A stretch of DNA of 64,000 nt from contig JABCPU010000016.1 of NCBI GenBank assembly GCA_016800925.1, positions 186,001 to 250,000 on the forward strand, in the 5' to 3' direction. Source of the DNA: Suillus spraguei. Taxonomy: Eukaryota > Basidiomycota > Agaricomycetes > Boletales > Suillaceae. Both the position numbers and the translations under genes were made by a program. A model generated the notes under the pieces. That model had not been told where the DNA came from, did not search any database, and saw nothing but the letters and a program-made list of their open reading frames with translations. Below, piece after piece: positions 60,289 through 64,000 of this stretch (within the stretch, counting starts at the first letter, position 1; every line of letters starts with the position of its first letter).

Positions 60289-60293
60289 GTTCT
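60289..60293. repeat. Target-site duplication, right copy (solo LTR)
   Basis: gttct directly follows the terminal ACA of the LTR and matches 59514-59518. Confidence 0.9.
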
Positions 60294-63200
60294 GCTCCAT
60301 GCAAATGGAGCAACGGATCAGCAAATGCAGCGTCGAACAACACCTCCGCCCAGTTGTCACAGACCACTTCCCAATCATAACGGTCATAGACATAGAACCG
60401 GAACGCGTGACGCATGCCCCCAAGCACAACTATCATGCAACGGATTGGGAAGACTTCAGAGAGTACCTAGCCAGCAAGCTAAGCAATATCCCACCACCAA
60501 ATGAACTAACTACCCACGTACAGTTCCAGGAAGCATTGACAGTGCTGACGAGGTGCATTTCGGAAATGGTAGAAGCCAAGGTCCCTAAATCCAACCCCTC
60601 CCCATATGCGAAGCGCTGGTGGTCAAAAGAACTAGAGGCAGAGCAAAAAGGGGTAAGGAAACTAGCTAGAGACTCAAGAAAACACCTAGTGAGACGGAAC
60701 GACCCAGTACACGAGGAATACAGAGCGGTGCGAAACAAACTTGCGGAGAACATCAAACGAGCAAAGACAGACCACTGGAATGAATGGATGGAATCGCTAA
60801 CACCAAAGGGGATCTGGACCTTTCATAAGTACGCAGCTAGTACACCAACTGACCAAATCCACACCAGAATAAAAACGTTACAAGACCAACAGGCTGACGG
60901 CCAAAATGGTGTAACACAGGATAACGCTCGAAAAAGCGAACTGTTATATAACATCTTTTTCAGATCACCGGTGGAAAACGACTCAGTAGACCCAGACTTC
61001 AACTATGACCCCCCAATATGCGATTTCGAGCCCATAACGGACCAGCAAATCTACCGCGCAATAGCCAAACTAGCTCCTCATAAAGCCCCAGGCCTGAATG
61101 GAATTCGCAACATAGTCTTTACCAAGTGCGCGGATCTAATAGTACCTCACATGGCACCAATCTTCCGAGCTACATTCACACTGAAAATCTACCCGAACAA
61201 ATGGAAGTGCTCATCAACAATAGTGTTAAGAAAACCCGGAAGGCCAGACTACAGTGTGCCAAAAGCATATAGACCAATAACGCTCCTGGATACCATGGCT
61301 AAGCTTCTATCCTCCTGCGTAGCAGACGATCTCACGTACATTGCAGAACAACATGGCCTATTACCAGCAACGCACTTCGGCGGACGGCCAGGCAGATCGA
61401 CGGTAGACTCACTCCACATGTTAACGAAATTCATAACAGATGCTTGGGCATCGAAAGACGATCACGTCTCACTACTATTCCTCGATGTAAAAGTGGCATT
61501 CCCAAGCGTAGTTACGAACAGACTCCTGCACATTCTGAAAAGAAAAGGGATACCAACACAGTACGTCGAATGGTACAGAAGAAGACTCAAAAATAGAACC
61601 ACCCATCTCTTCTTTGACGACTACCAATCAAAACTCTTCAAGGTCCCAGACGGACTCGATCAAGGATGTCCATTGTCCCCAATAGCGTTCATTTTCTACA
61701 ACTCAGATGTACTGGAAGTCGCTAACCCCAACCCACGCAAAGGAGAACTGAGCCTGGGCTTCCTCGATGATGTCGCGTTAGCAGCCAGAGCGAAATCATA
61801 TGAGGAATTGAACGAAAAGCTCAGACACATGATGGAGAAAAGGGGAGGAGCGTTAGAATGGAGTGAACGGCACCACGCTGAGTTCAAACTTGAGAAAACA
61901 GCACTAATATGTCTATCAAGGAAGCGCATACCGGACAAACAGAACCCACGCAAGACCACACCAGAACGCCGCCCAGCTATCACCATCCACAATTGCACCA
62001 TTCAACCGTCGAAATCACACAAGTTCCTGGGCATGATCGTAGACGAGAACCTCAACTTCAAGGAACATGCGGCCTACGCACTTGCAAAAGGAACAAAGTA
62101 CGCACTAGCATGTATGAGGGTGATCCGACCGACAAAAGGAATGCATGGAAGGGCAATGAAACGGCTGTATGAAGGAGTCATACTGCCAAAAATGCTTTAC
62201 GCAGCGGACGTCTGGTGCTCAGGCCTCGTTGCAAAAGGGAGAGGGAAACAGAGAGGGGGCAGGGGACCGAAAGGCTTCGCCACACAGATGTCGAGAGTTC
62301 AGCGCATGGCCACGACCCTAATAACAGGAGGACTAAGATCAACTTCCAATGATATGTTAGACGTGCATGCTAATGTCTTACCGTTTCAACAGACACTCCG
62401 CAAAATCTGCCTGAGGGCGACACTCTGCATGGCAACACTCCCAGACACTCACCCACTAGCAAAGGACATCAGGTCAGCGTACATGTTCGGTGCAAAAAGG
62501 GAATTCAAGGGGAGAAAACGACACCCGTCTCCACTGCACAAACTGACGTACGAGTACCAGATAGACCCCGACACCACAGAGAAGATTAGGCCGGTCAGAC
62601 ACTATCCAAAGTGGACCCCAGACACCGAAACGCACATCGCAGACAAACCAGAGAGAGCAGCGGATGAAGACTTATCGGCGGAAGAAGACATAAGAGCATA
62701 CTCGGACGGATCTTCGATCGAAGGAGGAGTGGGGGCAGCAGCAGTGATCATGCGAGGCGAAGAAGTGATTAAGAGTCGGAGATTCTACCTGGGCAAGGAC
62801 ACGGAGCACATGGTGTATGAAGGAGAGCTTGTGGGAATGATTCTGGCGGTTCAGCTTCTAAAAGAAGAGGGAGGAGAAAGGGGGGGTACCATGTCACTGG
62901 GGTTAGACAATCAGGCAGCCATCCGCGCAACATCAGCCTTCTGTTCACAACCGGGACACTACCTGATGGACATGTTCCACGACGACCTATGCAGGGTCAT
63001 CCCAGCCAACGATGGAAGGAAACTCATCATCAGGTGGACGCCAGGGCATAAGGGCATCCCGGGCAATGAAGCAGCAGACGAGCAGGCGAAAGAGGCAGTG
63101 AGAGGGAAATCATCGGGAACGGACGAACTCCCGAAATCCTTGCTAACAAAACACGGCGAAACCAAGGAACTGCCACGTAGTAAGTCAGCGATCAAACAGA

Positions 63201-63546
63201 CATACCACCGCAGAATAAAGGATGAGGTGACGGAAATAGCAAACAACTCACCAAGGTTCACCGCCCTGCGCACCATAGACCAGTCAGCTCCTTCCAACAA
63301 ATTCGCCGCAAAAACTGCATTGTTACCAAGGAAGCACAGCTCGCTTCTCTTTCAGCTCAGAATGGGTCATATAGTGCTCAACAAACACCTACACCGGATA
63401 TCGAAGAGCCAATCAGCCAAGTGCGAAAACTGCAACGCGCACGAGGAAACAGTACATCATTTCCTACTAGTATGCCCCACCTTCACCAGACAGAGAGACG
63501 CCATGCGTCTCGAAGTAGGCCCGCGCAAATACAATATCAAGCACTT

Positions 63547-64000
63547 TGTTACAGTCGTACGTGCCCCTATTCTTTTCCCTTACCTTCTTACTTGTATATC
63601 ATGTTACGTGACTTGACCCACATGCTCAATGCATTTGTACAACATATGCCTTCCTTATTAGGATACGCAGTTACATTCTCACGGTTACCTGGTCTGTGTG
63701 CATATATCTACCTATTTAAGCACAGTGTACTTGTAGTAGATCTTTACTTTAATCTTACTGGGTTTTACCTGGAATCTCCTTCGCTTAGGTCTCCAACCTA
63801 AGTCGTCTAGAATTGTCTCTAAGTCTAAGCACTCCTTAGCCTTAGTCTCTATTCTCGAAGAACCTCTTAAACTTGTCTTTGAGGCCGAACCTTTGATTGT
63901 ACTCAGAACACGTTCCTTGTACTCTCACCTTGTCCTCTTGTGGACATTGTAAGAACTCCCAGCAGACTGACTGTGTCTTTTCACTGTCGCTGGTGACGCC
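63547..64000. mobile_element. Unidentified sequence interrupting the LINE 3' end (runs off window)
   Basis: LINE homology stops after KYNIKHF (about 63546), although the related LINE tail at 46978-47533 shows that roughly 40 more codons and a 3'UTR should follow. The next bases are TGTTACAGTCG, a TG start as in an LTR. What follows is T/C-rich with no coding match and no similarity to the solo LTR at 59519. A second LTR element is the simplest reading, but only its first ~450 bp are here. Confidence 0.5.

Larger units (their letters stand above)
56686..63546 (+). mobile_element. Nearly full-length APE-RT-RNase H LINE (Tad1/I-like)
   Basis: A two-ORF non-LTR retrotransposon: ORF1 with zinc knuckles (56686-58755), a 66-bp gap, and ORF2 (58822 on) with an apurinic-type endonuclease, reverse transcriptase, RNase H and a terminal zinc knuckle. 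Base use shifts at about 56750 to A/C-rich coding on this strand. The exact 5' end is uncertain (56.6-56.9 kb). A solo LTR splits ORF2 (59519-60288), and the 3' end is cut at about 63547 by unrelated sequence, so its poly(A) tail and target duplication are not visible here. RNase H plus CCHC ends fits the Tad1 or I lineages of fungal LINEs. Confidence 0.9.
58822..63616 (+). pseudogene. LINE ORF2 polyprotein, split by a solo LTR and 3'-truncated
   Basis: The endonuclease starts MPEQPNDQLAGGDNLRIWQQ (58822) with CIQEPYL, MWMGDFNRHHPLW and TRPDNTF. At 59518 the frame enters the inserted LTR. After the LTR (60294) it resumes in frame with LRPVVTDHFPI, the end of the endonuclease. The RT follows: KAPGLNGIRN, LLFLDVKVAFPSV, LDQGCPLSPIAFIF and the FLDD active box at 61760-61771. 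RNase H has YSDGS (62699), YEGELVGMILA, LGLDNQAA and GHKGIPGNEAAD. A terminal CCHC knuckle is CENCNAHEETVHHFLLVC (63422). The last ~23 codons, after KYNIKHF, come from the sequence that cut the 3' end. Without the LTR the ORF would be about 1,340 codons. No point lesion was seen in the domains, so the insertions look recent. Confidence 0.92.

Overview
The window looks like nuclear DNA of a filamentous basidiomycete, most likely an Agaricomycete. The genes are broken by many introns of about 45-65 bp with GT..AG ends, intergenic spaces are short, and several families are typical of mushroom-forming fungi (a DUF6533 membrane protein, an uncharacterised agaricomycete protein, a homeodomain-like/AT-hook protein). 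I cannot name the species.

Layout. 0-2.6 kb: no recognisable gene. 2.6-13.7 kb: an unknown Ser-rich protein, a SIKE/FGFR1OP2-type STRIPAK subunit (-), a small RRM-like protein (+), an acidic/Ser-rich unknown (+) and a homeodomain-like AT-hook regulator (-). 13.8-22.1 kb: a conserved information-processing block with SKI2 RNA helicase (-), the RFC4 clamp-loader subunit (-) and, divergent from it over 154 bp, a mitochondrial-type seryl-tRNA synthetase (+). 22.1-27.0 kb: a gene-poor stretch with a pair of 29-bp inverted repeats. 27.0-36.1 kb: casein kinase I (-), a division-1 chitin synthase (+) and a DUF6533 seven-helix-type protein (+). 37.5-45.4 kb: an NmrA-like NAD(P)-binding protein, an unknown protein (-), the cytosolic Fe-S assembly ATPase CFD1 (+) and a Ser-rich protein with a conserved C-terminal domain (+).

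45.4-64.0 kb is accessory, repeat-rich DNA. It contains a relic of a cysteine-rich secreted protein, a 5'-truncated LINE tail with poly(A) and a 12-bp target-site duplication, a 95-bp near-perfect hairpin, an intact secreted protein with CPxGT repeats (the likely paralog of the relic), an approximately 0.8-kb heptanucleotide satellite, and a nearly full-length APE-RT-RNase H LINE. The LINE's ORF2 is split by a 770-bp solo LTR with a 5-bp target-site duplication, and its 3' end is cut by another sequence that runs off the window.

The housekeeping genes are unrelated neighbours, not a pathway cluster. I see no convincing new multi-gene system. The most informative signals are the nested transposon history, the hairpin, the satellite and the CPxGT-repeat protein with its decayed relative. 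Three genes (2.6-4.9 kb, the AT-hook regulator, SerRS) each carry one apparent small frame break, which may be assembly error or real polymorphism. Exon boundaries were read by eye from splice signals and family continuity.
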